Translations under genes and position numbers: made by a program
Notes under the pieces: model-generated
Databases searched by the model: none
Told to the model about the DNA's origin: nothing
Seen by the model: the letters and a program-made list of their open reading frames with translations, nothing else
Source of the DNA: Pontibacter sp. G13
Lineage (GTDB): Bacteria; Bacteroidota; Bacteroidia; J057
Assembly: GCF_031851795.1 (NCBI RefSeq)
Contig: NZ_CP134696.1
Coordinates: forward strand, 2,934,501-2,998,500
Direction: 5' to 3'
DNA: 64,000 bases
Part shown: piece after piece, positions 1-9,427 of the stretch
How the letters are laid out: the number at the start of each line of letters is the position of its first letter
Position numbering within the stretch: position 1 is the stretch's first letter

Positions 1-1175
1 GAACGATCCTTTTCGATGGAACGTCTCGCTTCCCCCTTGGAGTTTACCACGCCGATTTCCAGCAGGAAGTCCAGTACGCCGATTCCAGCCTCCAATTTGT
101 CCTTGGAGATGGTGCGGATATCATCGGGCGCAGAATTGGCAATCGCTGTCCAGTCTGAAGCGGACAATCCCTCCAACACTTCTGGCGTGTGTTTGCGCGC
201 AAAATTGAAGGCTGTCAGCTTGATCGCAGACTGAAGTCCTTCTTCCCCATGAACTCGGCGGGTAATATCCTCGGCAAGTGCTTGCTGCAAAGATCGGGCG
301 CTTGGATTCTCTTGGTGCGTGGCAATCAGCGATTCAATTTCCTCCTTTTCCTTGAGGGTGAAAATCTTGATAAAACGCTCAGCATCCTGGTCACCGACAT
401 TCATCCAATACTGGTAGAAATTGTATGGAGAGGTCTTTTCAGGATCAAGCCAAACACTCTGACCATCAGCTGTCTTGCCGAACTTCGAGCCATCCTCGCG
501 TGTCAGCAACGGACAGACGACAGCAAATGCCTTAGCTTCTGGACCACCCATACGACGGATCAATTCCGTACCCGTGGTGATATTGCCCCACTGATCGGAG
601 CCACCCACCTGCACGCGAACCCCCTTGTTCTGGTAGAGGTGGAAGAAATCGTATCCCTGCAGGAGCTGGTAGGCAAATTCGGTGTAGGAAATCCCAGTAT
701 CACCGCTCATTCGCTTCTTGACGGACTCTTTGTTCATCATGTAGCTGACGGTGATGTGCTTACCCACATCGCGGAGGAAATCCAGAAATCCCATCGGGCC
801 AAACCAGTCGTAATTATTCACGACTTCGGCGGGGTTCTCCGTTGTCTCGAAATCGAGGAAATGCTCCAACTGCTTGCGAATTCCAGCGACATTGTGCTGC
901 ACTTGCTCGAGAGTCAGGAGGTTACGCTCCTTGTCCTTGCCGGAGGGGTCTCCAACAAGGCCAGTTGCTCCCCCTACCAATGCGATCGGCGAATGCCCAG
1001 CACGCTGGAAGTGGACCATCATCATGACCGCTACCAAGTTTCCGATGTGCATGGAGTCTCCGGTCGGGTCTACCCCCAGATAACCTGCAACTTGGTTTTC
1101 AAGCAAATATGTTTCTGTACCGGGGATCATATCATGGATCAGTCCCCGCCACTTGAGTTCTTCGATGAAGTTCAT
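1..1175 (-). CDS. tyrS: Tyrosyl-tRNA synthetase, 3' end outside window
   Basis: Class I aminoacyl-tRNA synthetase that charges tRNA-Tyr in the cytoplasm. Reading the minus strand from an ATG at 1173-1175 gives MNFIEELKWRGLIHD, then the HIGN version of the HIGH signature after GYLGVDPTGDSM, the substrate-pocket stretch GGSDQWGNI, and KFGKT as the KMSKS-type loop. The C-terminal part enters an S4-like RNA-binding region (DFLLEIGVVNSKGEARRSIE) when the window ends. About 391 codons are present; the family is usually 400-430 residues, so only the last few tens are missing. The next gene upstream is divergent. A long plus-strand open frame at 189-1283 is its antisense shadow. Identification is very secure; the start matches the usual N-terminus of the family. 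Confidence 0.95.
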   Translation of the reverse strand, partial: MNFIEELKWRGLIHDMIPGTETYLLENQVAGYLGVDPTGDSMHIGNLVAVMMMVHFQRAGHSPIALVGGATGLVGDPSGKDKERNLLTLEQVQHNVAGIRKQLEHFLDFETTENPAEVVNNYDWFGPMGFLDFLRDVGKHITVSYMMNKESVKKRMSGDTGISYTEFAYQLLQGYDFFHLYQNKGVRVQVGGSDQWGNITTGTELIRRMGGPEAKAFAVVCPLLTREDGSKFGKTADGQSVWLDPEKTSPYNFYQYWMNVGDQDAERFIKIFTLKEKEEIESLIATHQENPSARSLQQALAEDITRRVHGEEGLQSAIKLTAFNFARKHTPEVLEGLSASDWTAIANSAPDDIRTISKDKLEAGIGVLDFLLEIGVVNSKGEARRSIEKDR

Positions 1176-1638
1176 ACCCTCGTGTTGATTTGGGATCGGG
1201 AAGCAACTCGGCCCAATGCCGGTTGTCAATTTGCAGGCGAATTTACCACCGAATCGGATGTCCGTCAACCATGCGGGGGGTGATAAAAACAAGTTTGTGG
1301 GCGGAATGCATCCCAGAAGGCGAAGAAGGAACGGGCATTGGGGCAGGTAGCCTCGGCAGTAATGCTTCTGTCAAAAATACCGACTGGGAGAAGGGATCGG
1401 ATGTAAGGAAGATGACAAATGCAAAAGGTCTTCAACTCAACGATTTTTCGAACTTATGGACTTTGCGAATCGAATCATAAACTATTCGATTTCAGGGTTT
1501 AAAAGTCTTCCACACCGTTAGAAATACCCAAGCAGAGATTTATTTATTGGGGTTTTTTCGTTTATTTAGAAATAAAATCGCTACTTTAAACGTCTCAGAA
1601 TTGTACAGCTTAAGAACCATTATACAGACATCGGTTTC
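1176..1638. other. Divergent intergenic region tyrS / TPR gene
   Basis: A 463-bp gap between two divergent genes. The half near tyrS has the base composition of coding DNA; the half near 1500-1640 is AT-rich and probably carries the promoter of the TPR gene. TACTTTA at about 1580 is a weak match to the Bacteroidota -7 box. I see no RNA gene, repeat or convincing ORF. Confidence 0.4.
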
Positions 1639-2970
1639 ATGAATTTACGTATCCTCTTCCATACGTTTATCTGGGTTGCCTTGCTCGCCATTCCTATGAT
1701 TGGCCAAGCCCAGGGTCCCGGAAAACGCGCCTATCTGGCTGCTGAAAACTTCCGGAAGCAAGGAAAATGCCAAGACGCAATTACTCAATATCACGACGCA
1801 ATCCGCTTGGAGCCTAACAACTACAAGTACTATTTCCAACGTGGTAAATGCGAGTACAAATTGCGGGACATGGACGCAGCGAAGGAGTCCTTCAAGGCAA
1901 CCATTGACTATCAGAAGAATTTCACCCCAGCATACGCTTTGTTGGCAAAAATCTATAAGGACGGAGGTGATTACACAAACGCAATCTACTACTACGAAGA
2001 AGCAGCAAAATACGAACAGCAAAAGGGTCGCAAAGTTCAGTACAAGCTGTTGTTGGTAAACCTTCTACTGAAAGAAGAAAGAAGCTACGATGCCAAGCGC
2101 CACATCCGTGAAGCCAAGACCATCGATGCAACAAACCCCAACGTCCTCTTCTATGAAGGTGAGATCGCATTGGAAGATCGCCAATGGCGCCAAGCAGAAG
2201 ATTCCTACACCAAGGCACTTTCCTCCGAAAGATTGAAATCTGCGAATCCCGCAGAAAAAGCCAAGTACTTCTATGGCCTCGGGTTGGCCAAAAGTAATTT
2301 GGGTGATGCAGCAGGAGCCAAAAAAGCTTGGGCCAACGCCAACTTCGGTCCTTACAAGAAGTTGATCGCTCAGGAGATGATGAAAAACAATCACGTGTAT
2401 TACTACCGGATTGCAGTCAGCTACTACCTGAATGGCGAATACAAACTGGCTCAGCAACACATCCAAAAGACGCTTGAGCTTCAGAACAACTTCGGTAGTG
2501 CATTTATCCTCCAAGGAAAAATCGCCCAGAAGCAAGGTAACACTTCTGGTGCCATCAACCACTACAAAAAAGCCATCTCAGCCGAGCAGGATGCTTCCAA
2601 GCGCTCCAAGATGTACTATATGGTTGCAAAGCTCCAAATAGACAACAACGATGCGTACGGCGCATTGAGTTCTCTCAACGAGGCTTTCTCAGGAGATCCT
2701 AAAGCTGCCGCCAACACGCGCCTGCTTTATCTCAAGGCCAAAGCAGAGTACAACTCTCGCAAGTACAACGATGCAGTTGCGACGCTCGACAAGCTGATGC
2801 AGGCGAAGCTCGACACCAAGTCCAAAGCCAAATACAGCTTCATGCTAGGCATGGCAGCCAAAGCAACATCCGACAATGAACGCGCTCGGGAAGCGTTCAA
2901 GAATGCGATGTATGGCCCATATAAGCCTGCTGCCCAAATGGAACTTGAAAAATTGAAAGGAAACGGTTGA
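1639..2970 (+). CDS. Exported tetratricopeptide-repeat protein
   Basis: A 443-residue protein with a signal peptide (hydrophobic core about residues 5-22, AQGQ-type cleavage region near residue 25) followed almost entirely by TPR helical pairs, for example AENFRKQGKCQDAITQYHDA, ALLAKIYKDGGDYTNAIYYY and AKYFYGLGLAKSNLGDAAGA. TPR arrays are protein-docking scaffolds, so this is probably a periplasmic or envelope scaffold; the partner cannot be told from sequence. The absence of a lipobox cysteine argues for a soluble periplasmic protein. It is a single-gene unit: divergent from tyrS on the left and closed on the right by a strong hairpin terminator. No gene symbol is justified. Confidence 0.85.
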   Translation: MNLRILFHTFIWVALLAIPMIGQAQGPGKRAYLAAENFRKQGKCQDAITQYHDAIRLEPNNYKYYFQRGKCEYKLRDMDAAKESFKATIDYQKNFTPAYALLAKIYKDGGDYTNAIYYYEEAAKYEQQKGRKVQYKLLLVNLLLKEERSYDAKRHIREAKTIDATNPNVLFYEGEIALEDRQWRQAEDSYTKALSSERLKSANPAEKAKYFYGLGLAKSNLGDAAGAKKAWANANFGPYKKLIAQEMMKNNHVYYYRIAVSYYLNGEYKLAQQHIQKTLELQNNFGSAFILQGKIAQKQGNTSGAINHYKKAISAEQDASKRSKMYYMVAKLQIDNNDAYGALSSLNEAFSGDPKAAANTRLLYLKAKAEYNSRKYNDAVATLDKLMQAKLDTKSKAKYSFMLGMAAKATSDNERAREAFKNAMYGPYKPAAQMELEKLKGNG

Positions 2971-2985
2971 TCCCTTCCTCACTCA

Positions 2986-3021
2986 TAAAAAAAGCCATCT
3001 GCTTCGGTAGGTGGCTTTTTT
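2986..3021 (+). terminator. Rho-independent terminator after TPR gene
   Basis: The arms AAAAAAGCCATCT and AGGTGGCTTTTTT pair with one G-T wobble around a short loop, beginning about 15 nt after the stop codon and ending in a T-run on the plus strand. The A-rich left side would also let it act on the minus strand. Confidence 0.85.
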
Positions 3022-3047
3022 CATTTTAAGCCTTTTGCATAATCATG

Positions 3048-3272
3048 ATTTGGGCATCCCCCGGCAGGTCGCATTCAATTACCTCTTGGCTATTGTGTGC
3101 CGGGTCGGGTGCTTCAGGAGTCCGCTGACGCTCCCGTCCGGGGAACACTCTCAAGGCTTGAATAGATCGCCCTCCGGAAAACACATGTAATATAGAGCAT
3201 TCAGAGAGCATCCCCGGACCGCTCCCAAGGTCGCGTCCTTTCGCCCCCTGATGCCGCCACAAGCCATCCGCA
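3048..3272 (+). repeat. Dispersed two-hairpin intergenic element, copy 1
   Basis: First of five related intergenic copies. It opens with ATTTGGGC and closes with CCATCCGCAC. Stem 1 is CCCGGCA (3060-3066) with TGCCGGG (3098-3104). It is followed by a block resembling the GGGCTGTCC of other copies, then GAGTCCGCTGACGCTCCC. Stem 2 is GTCCGGGGA (3136-3144) with TCCCCGGAC (3211-3219), a perfect 9-bp match enclosing about 66 nt. A C6-A4 tract follows at about 3285. No coding frame is credible. It lies between convergent genes. Confidence 0.75.
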
Positions 3273-3292
3273 CCCTTTCATCCCATTCCCCC

Positions 3293-3327
3293 CAAAAGAG
3301 AAATGACTACCGTGAACCCACGGTAGC
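3293..3327 (-). terminator. Probable terminator of purM
   Basis: CTACCGTG (3307-3314) pairs perfectly with CACGGTAG (3319-3326) around a 4-nt loop. On the minus strand it is followed by a T-rich but interrupted tract (TCATTTCTCTTTT). It sits about 30 nt downstream of the purM stop. Confidence 0.6.
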
Positions 3328-3357
3328 CATCAAAAATCTTGTCTTGTCTGGAACAAG

Positions 3358-4530
3358 TTATCCGGCGTATTCAATTACGCCTTCAGCTCCATGCAAGGTC
3401 AGTTTATTCTGTTCAGCAGCTTCGGTACGACCGATCACCTGCGCGTGAATCTCAAATTTGCCAGCTTCATCGATGATGGCCTTGGCTGTTTCCTCATCCG
3501 TGTAGACCTCCAAGCGGTGGCCCATATTGAAGACTTGGTACATCTCCTTCCAAGCAGCGCCAGAGGCTCCATGAATCATACGGAATACTGGAGGGATATC
3601 CAGCATGTTATCCTTGATGACATGAAGATTCTTCACAAACTTAAGGACCTTGGTCTGCCCCCCTCCAGTACAATGGATGAGACCATTGATCTTATCATGA
3701 TAGCGATCCAACACCCCTTTCATCAATGGCAAATAGGTACGTGTCGGACTCAAGAGCAACTTACCGACCGGCAAGGGAGCGTCTTCAAAAGAATCTGTCA
3801 CTTTGTATGGCCCGGCATACATGAGATCTTTAGGGACATTCACGGTATCGCAAGACTCTGGATATTTGTCCGCATAAGACTTGTGGAGCGTATCGTGGCG
3901 ACCATTGGTGAGGCCGTTGGAACCAATACCGGAGTTGTATTCATCCTCGTAAGATGCCTTACCGTAGCTTGCCAATCCCACAATCACATTACCTGCACCA
4001 ATCTTCTCGTTGGTAACCACTTGCTTTCTAGGCATTCGGCAAAAGGCGGTAGCGTCATAAATGATGGTACGAACCAAATCACCCACATCCGCAGTTTCAC
4101 CACCAGTACCTACTGCTTCGATTCCGTGGCTCCGGAGCATATCGAACAATTCCTCCATACCATTTAGCATGGTAGCCAATACATCTCGAGAAATGTAGAA
4201 CGCATTCCTTCCGATGGTGTTGGAGAACATGAAGTGATTGGTCGCGCCCGCACACAACATATCGTCTAGGTTCATGACGATACCGTCTTGTATGATCCCT
4301 TTCCACACCGAAAGATCTCCCGTTTCCTTCCAGTAGAGATATGCCAGAGAGGATTTCGTTCCTGCACCATCGGCATGCATGATGGTGCAATACTCCTCAT
4401 CTTGCGCTACCAAGTCCGGCAGGATTTTGCAAAATGCATTGGGATAAAGCCCTTTGTCCAGTTGCCGGATTGCGAAGTGAACATCTTCCTTTCCAGCGGA
4501 AACCCCTCTTTGGGAATACTTGCTGCTCAT
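3358..4530 (-). CDS. purM: Phosphoribosylformylglycinamidine cyclo-ligase (AIR synthetase)
   Basis: ATP-dependent ring closure of FGAM to aminoimidazole ribotide in de novo purine synthesis, cytoplasmic. From the ATG at 4528-4530 the protein starts MSSKYSQRGVSAGKEDVHFA, the usual position of the AIRS N-terminal glycine-rich segment. It continues through HADGAGTKSSLAYLYWKETG, MNLDDMLCAGAT and GTGGETADVGD (metal and ATP binding) to the C-terminal AIRS domain with LLLSPTRTYLPL, HCTGGGQTKVL and MGHRLEVY. The length of 390 residues suits the Bacteroidota form. A longer frame exists only with a TTG at 4602 and has no family support. It is convergent with the TPR gene across repeat copy 1. Confidence 0.95.
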   Translation of the reverse strand: MSSKYSQRGVSAGKEDVHFAIRQLDKGLYPNAFCKILPDLVAQDEEYCTIMHADGAGTKSSLAYLYWKETGDLSVWKGIIQDGIVMNLDDMLCAGATNHFMFSNTIGRNAFYISRDVLATMLNGMEELFDMLRSHGIEAVGTGGETADVGDLVRTIIYDATAFCRMPRKQVVTNEKIGAGNVIVGLASYGKASYEDEYNSGIGSNGLTNGRHDTLHKSYADKYPESCDTVNVPKDLMYAGPYKVTDSFEDAPLPVGKLLLSPTRTYLPLMKGVLDRYHDKINGLIHCTGGGQTKVLKFVKNLHVIKDNMLDIPPVFRMIHGASGAAWKEMYQVFNMGHRLEVYTDEETAKAIIDEAGKFEIHAQVIGRTEAAEQNKLTLHGAEGVIEYAG

Positions 4531-4693
4531 GATCTGAATATATGGAGGCGAAGGAGGAGTTCCTCCCCGCTGATTACCAGTGTCAATTGAATGAATGCGC
4601 AAATTACAGGGATTTTATCCGCATTCCCATATTTGTTTACAAAAATGCCTAGACAAACCCTGTCTATCCACAACCCTCGCCGGAGGGATACCT

Positions 4694-4729
4694 CAAAAAA
4701 AAGCGGCAGGGAACAATTCCCTGCCGCTA
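4694..4729 (-). terminator. Rho-independent terminator of the OmpA-family gene
   Basis: AGCGGCAGGGA and TCCCTGCCGCT form an 11-bp stem with a 4-5 nt loop. On the minus strand a run of eight T follows. It is placed 37 nt after the stop of the 4766-6796 gene. Confidence 0.9.
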
Positions 4730-4765
4730 TATCATCCACTGCCAAGGCAGCGCATTTCAGCATTT

Positions 4766-6796
4766 CTAGAAACTGAAGTCTATAGAGGTAACCTTGAATT
4801 CCGTGCGGCGGTTGGCCTGCTCATCTTCAGGGGAAACTTCTGGCCAAACCAATGGCTGACCTTCTCCATATCCGAGCCATGCCAATCGGGATGGATCGAT
4901 TCCGTTGTCGGCGAGGTACTTGACCACGGCACGAGCACGGTTGTTGGAGAGCTCCTTGTTGTAGTTTGGACGACCGTTGCTATCTGTGTGAGATCCAAGC
5001 TCAATCACGATATTCGGGTTGTCAACCATGATCTTCAGCAGTCTGCGCACTTCAGGCAATGCATCCTGACGCAAGTAGTACTTGTCGAAGTCATAGTAAA
5101 TGTTTTGCAGTACAATGGCGGAGTCAATGATGATCGGCTCTAGTTCGATGTCGATATTACGAACGAACTCCATGTCCTGCTCGATACCCATGGTAGAGAG
5201 CTCCTCTTCGTTGGCGAAGTAATCTGGAGAGTTACCGAGGATCTTATAGTTCTTCTCAGCCACCAATGGAAACTCGTAGCGAGCATCCTGATCGGTGTAG
5301 AAGGTATCCACTGCAATGATAGACTCTTCGCTGGTGTATTCGTAGAGAATAGCCGTTGCAAAAGGAATAGGCTGTTTGGTGTACTTGTCCCGGATCAATC
5401 CTTTGACAGACACTTTGAAACGACCTGGATCGTAAAAGATTTTCTGTGCCCAGTAGATGTCGTATCCACCTACACCACCTGTACGGTCGGACGAGAAGTA
5501 ACCCATAGAGTCACCAGGCATCCAGTAAAGTCCCAAATCATTGTAAGTTGTGTTGATTGGGGAGCCCATGTTCTGAGGTTCGCCCCACTCTCCGATTGTT
5601 CCTTCCGCTTCGTAGATATCATATCCACCAAAACCGCCTAAACCATCAGATGTATAGTACAACTTGTCACCATCGTAATTGGTGAAAGGACCTACTTCGT
5701 TGAAAGGGGAGTTGACCACAGGACCCAAGTTTTGGGGAGGAGACCAACCAGCACCTACACGACGAGAGTACCAGATATCAAATCCACCTTGTCCACCTGG
5801 ACGATCAGATACGAAGAAGAGGGTACGGCCGTCAGGCGTTACGTGAGGAGTCAAGTCGTCGGAAGGAACTTGCTTGACCTTTCCTCGGGAGTTAACAACC
5901 ACCTCTTTTTTCCCTACAAGTGACTCCAAGAACAGCGGTTTGCTCCACTGCTTGCGAAGTGGGTTGTACTTGGATTCGTAGATAGAACAACCGCGCTTGT
6001 TCTTTTTGGCATTACAGATGGTAAAATACATCGTCAAGCCATCCCCTGTAAAAGAGGCAGGACCATCATTGTTTTTGAAGTTGATGGTCTTGTAAGGGAA
6101 GCGAGTTACTTCAGTTCCGAAGATGGTGTCATTTTCGCGAACAACGTAGTACAGGTCACGGTCCTTTGGCTGGCCCGTAACGGCATTAACTTTGTTGCGG
6201 CGATTGGGAAGCGGACGTCCGGAAACGAAAGCGAGGAATTTGTCCTGCTGACGCTGATCGAGAAATACCGGATATTGGTCATCCGCGCTAGAGTTGAAGC
6301 TCACACCTTGAACTCGGTGGTTGGGGCGCTTGACCAATTCGGCTTCCGCCAATTCACAACCCGCGATTTCAAGCTCTGCTCGCTCATACAACTCGTCTCT
6401 TACCGCATGCATTTCTTTGAAGGTTTCAAAGGATTCTTTCGCTTTACGGTAATTGTTCAACAATTTGTATATCAGTCCAATCCGGTAATAGACCTCATCG
6501 TCCCGATTGGGATCGATTTCCACCGCTTTGCGGTACCAGTTGAGCGCCTCTCGATAATCGTCCAATGCGTTGTTGATGCGACCCAGCTGGAATGCAGCTT
6601 CGTAATTGGTCGGATCGTCAGAGATTACACGACTATAGAGTTCCTCGGCGCCTACGTAGTTTTGGACTTCATAGTACTGCCGTGCTTTTGCAAGCATCTT
6701 GCCGGTCTTGCCACCCTGGGCCTTCAGAGAGAAGGGGGCACACACCACCAAGAGCAAAAATACGGCTGAAAACCAGTAGGTTCGTTTCGATGCCAT
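4766..6796 (-). CDS. TPR / PD40 / OmpA outer-membrane protein (PorE-like architecture)
   Basis: An envelope protein of 676 residues counted from the ATG at 6794-6796 (a TTG eight codons earlier is unlikely). Order of parts: signal peptide ending near SLKAQ; TPR units (EAAFQLGRINNALDDYREAL and on to about residue 150); a beta-propeller of PD40/WD40-like repeats with FFVSDRPGGQGGFDIW, YYTSDGLGGFGGYDIY and YFSSDRTGGVGGYDIY; a carboxypeptidase-regulatory-like fold; and a C-terminal OmpA domain with ELGSHTDSNGRPNYNKELS and NNRARAVVKYL, which binds peptidoglycan. The same order is known for PorE, which anchors the type IX secretion system, but several Bacteroidota paralogues share it and the lipobox cysteine of PorE is absent here. 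Family is secure; assignment to T9SS is only possible. It has its own promoter and terminator. Confidence 0.88.
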   Translation of the reverse strand: MASKRTYWFSAVFLLLVVCAPFSLKAQGGKTGKMLAKARQYYEVQNYVGAEELYSRVISDDPTNYEAAFQLGRINNALDDYREALNWYRKAVEIDPNRDDEVYYRIGLIYKLLNNYRKAKESFETFKEMHAVRDELYERAELEIAGCELAEAELVKRPNHRVQGVSFNSSADDQYPVFLDQRQQDKFLAFVSGRPLPNRRNKVNAVTGQPKDRDLYYVVRENDTIFGTEVTRFPYKTINFKNNDGPASFTGDGLTMYFTICNAKKNKRGCSIYESKYNPLRKQWSKPLFLESLVGKKEVVVNSRGKVKQVPSDDLTPHVTPDGRTLFFVSDRPGGQGGFDIWYSRRVGAGWSPPQNLGPVVNSPFNEVGPFTNYDGDKLYYTSDGLGGFGGYDIYEAEGTIGEWGEPQNMGSPINTTYNDLGLYWMPGDSMGYFSSDRTGGVGGYDIYWAQKIFYDPGRFKVSVKGLIRDKYTKQPIPFATAILYEYTSEESIIAVDTFYTDQDARYEFPLVAEKNYKILGNSPDYFANEEELSTMGIEQDMEFVRNIDIELEPIIIDSAIVLQNIYYDFDKYYLRQDALPEVRRLLKIMVDNPNIVIELGSHTDSNGRPNYNKELSNNRARAVVKYLADNGIDPSRLAWLGYGEGQPLVWPEVSPEDEQANRRTEFKVTSIDFSF

Positions 6797-6857
6797 GGGA
6801 GTGGATGTGTCTTGTTTCAAAAAAATGAATATTATAGAACAAGGTTTAACCTACCAA

Positions 6858-6888
6858 CAAACATAGAAAAAATACTCATACGACTCAA
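6858..6888 (-). promoter_or_regulatory. Bacteroidota-type promoter for the OmpA-family gene
   Basis: On the minus strand TATGTTTG (plus 6858-6865) fits the TAnnTTTG -7 box exactly, with TTGA (plus 6885-6888) 19 nt upstream as the -33 element. It lies between the upstream permease stop and the ATG at 6796, giving a leader of roughly 55 nt. Confidence 0.65.
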
Positions 6889-6892
6889 CGAA

Positions 6893-7627
6893 TTAAAACA
6901 AAATAATCCAGAGTAGGAAGTCGGTGGCTAATATAGATACAGCTGAAATCACAAAAGCCCTAATCGTCGCTTGACCGATCCCGCGAGCTCCTCCATGAGT
7001 CTCCAAACCCATAAAACAGCCAATAGAAGCGATCAGCACCCCAAATATGGCTCCCTTCACCATTCCCCCAACTAAATCGGCTGGCTGGAAAAAGTCTCTC
7101 ACAGATTGAAAAAATACCTGTGGGGTAATATCCAAAAAGAGAACGGCTACACCATAAGCACCAAAAACCGAAATAACCAAGGAAAACAAAGTCAGAATCG
7201 GCATCATGGTCGATAATCCTACGAATCGTGGCAATACCAAATACCGTATCGGATCTATTCCCAAGGTCCGTAAAGCATCGACCTGCTGACTGAGCTTCAT
7301 TGCACCAATTTCGGCAGTCATGGAAGCGCCAATCCTTCCGGCGATAACCAAAGCTGTTAGTACAGGGGCCATTTCCATCATCACGACTCGAACCACCTGA
7401 CCACCCAATACGGAGAGAGAAACCATCCCTCTAAACTGATAGGCAGCCTGCCAGGCAATAATCGCTCCTGCGAAAATCCCGATTAACAGAACCAAAGGAA
7501 TGGATTGCACGCCCATCGTGTCCATCTGAAAGACCAATCGCCTGCGATCCCGGCCGACATACTTGAGACAACCCAAGATCTGCCAGATCAGGTAACCATA
7601 GCGACCAAACCGATTCAGTAATTTCAC
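6893..7627 (-). CDS. MlaE-family ABC transporter permease
   Basis: A 244-residue polytopic inner-membrane protein. The motifs GIFAGAIIAWQAAYQF, MMEMAPVLTALVIAGRIGAS and MTAEIGAMKLSQQVDALRTL are the signature core of MlaE/YrbE permeases, which work with an MlaF-type ATPase and an MCE-domain protein to move phospholipids between the membranes. About five or six membrane segments can be seen, and the C-terminus is hydrophobic. The start is GTG at 7625-7627; the next ATG would cut away conserved sequence. The ATPase partner that usually follows is not here: the next gene is the OmpA-family gene with its own promoter, so the partners must be elsewhere. No mla symbol is given because paralogues are common. 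Confidence 0.88.
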   Translation of the reverse strand: MKLLNRFGRYGYLIWQILGCLKYVGRDRRRLVFQMDTMGVQSIPLVLLIGIFAGAIIAWQAAYQFRGMVSLSVLGGQVVRVVMMEMAPVLTALVIAGRIGASMTAEIGAMKLSQQVDALRTLGIDPIRYLVLPRFVGLSTMMPILTLFSLVISVFGAYGVAVLFLDITPQVFFQSVRDFFQPADLVGGMVKGAIFGVLIASIGCFMGLETHGGARGIGQATIRAFVISAVSILATDFLLWIILF

Positions 7628-7716
7628 GAAAGGGAGGCTAAGTAGATGAGCCCGGGCTTTTGCGGGATTCCTCCCAAATTAGCCAGAAATGAGGAACTTC
7701 CCCAATGATTGACCAC

Positions 7717-9186
7717 CTAGTCCAGTGGCAAGGGAGGATCTTGACTGAGCAATTGACCGTATAGCCATGCATCTCGAATAGCGATCTTCTCGTGGAGATC
7801 CAGGGTTTGCTCTCCATGCACGACCGGTCCAGAATGAAACCGGACCATCATTTTCTTGTCCAGGTTCCGAGCAATGAACTCCATCATTTCGATATCAGCA
7901 GGATTATTGAATCGCACACGCTCCAATACTCCTTCTGTATGATATGCTCGCTGGTGTCGAGCGTCCAAGGCACTGATTCGGCTGGAAACCAGGGAATCAC
8001 GTCTCGCCCCATCCACGATCAAAGTGATCTGAGTATGAAATGCTCCTTTTGGGGAAAATAACTGGGACTCTAGAGCCATGTTGCCGACCTCATCCACCCA
8101 AGGCCTAATCTTCATCTCTCGCGGAATCATCTGATGAGGCTCATATCGATGTTGAAACGCCGCCTCCATGCCAGGTCTTCTCGCCCATCTGAAGCGTTTC
8201 CGAAGTTCGATTTCCACAGGAAGATCGGGTAGATAAAATAAGGTGGAATCGATCTGATTGACCCAAATTTGCATCTCCTGCTCATACATGGCGCCGCGAT
8301 TCATCAATTCCAATCTCATGGATTCCAACTCATCCAGCATACAATCGTGATCAAACAAGGCCACCACCGCGGTTTCATCGATCACCACTGGTCGACTATC
8401 TCCAAGTCCTGCTGAAATCGTCATTTGGGCTCTCTCCACTTCCACTCGACTATCTTGAAGCAGTCTGTCGCCGGGATGCCGAACCAAATCCCAAAATGTA
8501 AGACCTCCCCCAGAGCGGTAAGCACCCCATTCGCCATCTAACACCAATAGATTGCGTTGCTCGAAATGATTGGATAGCTGATTGCGGTTCCCCAACTCAG
8601 AAGCCAATGCTTTCGTCTGAAATATTTCGCTCAATTCGGGATACCCTCTATAGAATACGAAAGTCCGACCATAGGCCTCTAGGAGCAGATAGGAAGGATT
8701 TTTGACCAACAACTTGAAAGTAGCATCACGAAAATCCATGATTCCCGCAGGCTGAATCCCCATGGGAAGTCTCATGATCTGACCGTTCCATTGAGGTTCA
8801 AAATCCCCTTCAAAAGCGTCTGTGATACGGAAAAAATGATGGTCAGGAGGGACTGGAACGGCTTCATGGATCTGGCGATCCTTTCCTACTTTTTGGAAGC
8901 TATTTCCATCAACTTGCTTGGACTTGTATTCTTGGCGAGTGGCCAGACGGATGGGATTCCAATACAGAATCTTGGATCGCTCACGATGGAACTCCATTCG
9001 GTTGAGCGCATCCAGATATTCCGGAATGATCGTCCATTCATCCCGGACCTGAATACGAGATTCGTCCAATAAAATAGGTTTTCGAAATCCCTCATAGGAT
9101 AGGCCACATTGCTGAATGCCCTGCCCGAATCCCACCCAAGAAATCGCACACCAAAAGTAGATGAATATGCCTGTTCGCCTAATCAT
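7717..9186 (-). CDS. Exported protein of unknown function
   Basis: A 489-residue protein starting at the ATG at 9184-9186 (a TTG three codons earlier was ignored). It has a signal peptide (MIRRTGIFIYFWCAISWVGF, cleavage near GFGQG). The rest is mixed alpha/beta with many aromatic and charged residues and no motif I recognise. A segment around residues 140-260 (IMRLPMGIQPAGIMDFRDAT, LLVLDGEWGAYRSGGGLTFW) looks folded and globular, and the C-terminal part ends LLSQDPPLPLD. There are no repeats, membrane segments after the signal, or C-terminal sorting domain. It lies 89 bp upstream of the MlaE-like gene on the same strand, so they could be co-transcribed. I do not recognise the family. Confidence 0.7.
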   Translation of the reverse strand: MIRRTGIFIYFWCAISWVGFGQGIQQCGLSYEGFRKPILLDESRIQVRDEWTIIPEYLDALNRMEFHRERSKILYWNPIRLATRQEYKSKQVDGNSFQKVGKDRQIHEAVPVPPDHHFFRITDAFEGDFEPQWNGQIMRLPMGIQPAGIMDFRDATFKLLVKNPSYLLLEAYGRTFVFYRGYPELSEIFQTKALASELGNRNQLSNHFEQRNLLVLDGEWGAYRSGGGLTFWDLVRHPGDRLLQDSRVEVERAQMTISAGLGDSRPVVIDETAVVALFDHDCMLDELESMRLELMNRGAMYEQEMQIWVNQIDSTLFYLPDLPVEIELRKRFRWARRPGMEAAFQHRYEPHQMIPREMKIRPWVDEVGNMALESQLFSPKGAFHTQITLIVDGARRDSLVSSRISALDARHQRAYHTEGVLERVRFNNPADIEMMEFIARNLDKKMMVRFHSGPVVHGEQTLDLHEKIAIRDAWLYGQLLSQDPPLPLD

Positions 9187-9427
9187 AACGACCAATTCCT
9201 ATGATTAAGTGGCTGGACAATGATCTTGGAAAGATTTGAAAGGATTCCCAATGGGAGATCGAGTCAAATGCTTCCATCCTTTTGTCCGCCAACTTAGGTA
9301 GCTGGAGAGATCCAGTCATCTAGTTGCCTGAGATCAGCAACTAGATGGCACCCTATTGAGGAGCTACATTAACGAGCGGCAATCCTAGATATTAGAAAGG
9401 GAGACCGTTTTCGCGCAAACAGTCAAA

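Noticed and set aside
189-1283. 364-codon open frame on the plus strand
   Set aside because: It is antisense to tyrS, whose minus-strand product shows all synthetase motifs; the plus frame has no family features.
3391-4167. 258-codon plus-strand frame
   Set aside because: Shadow of purM in another frame; amino-acid composition is not protein-like.
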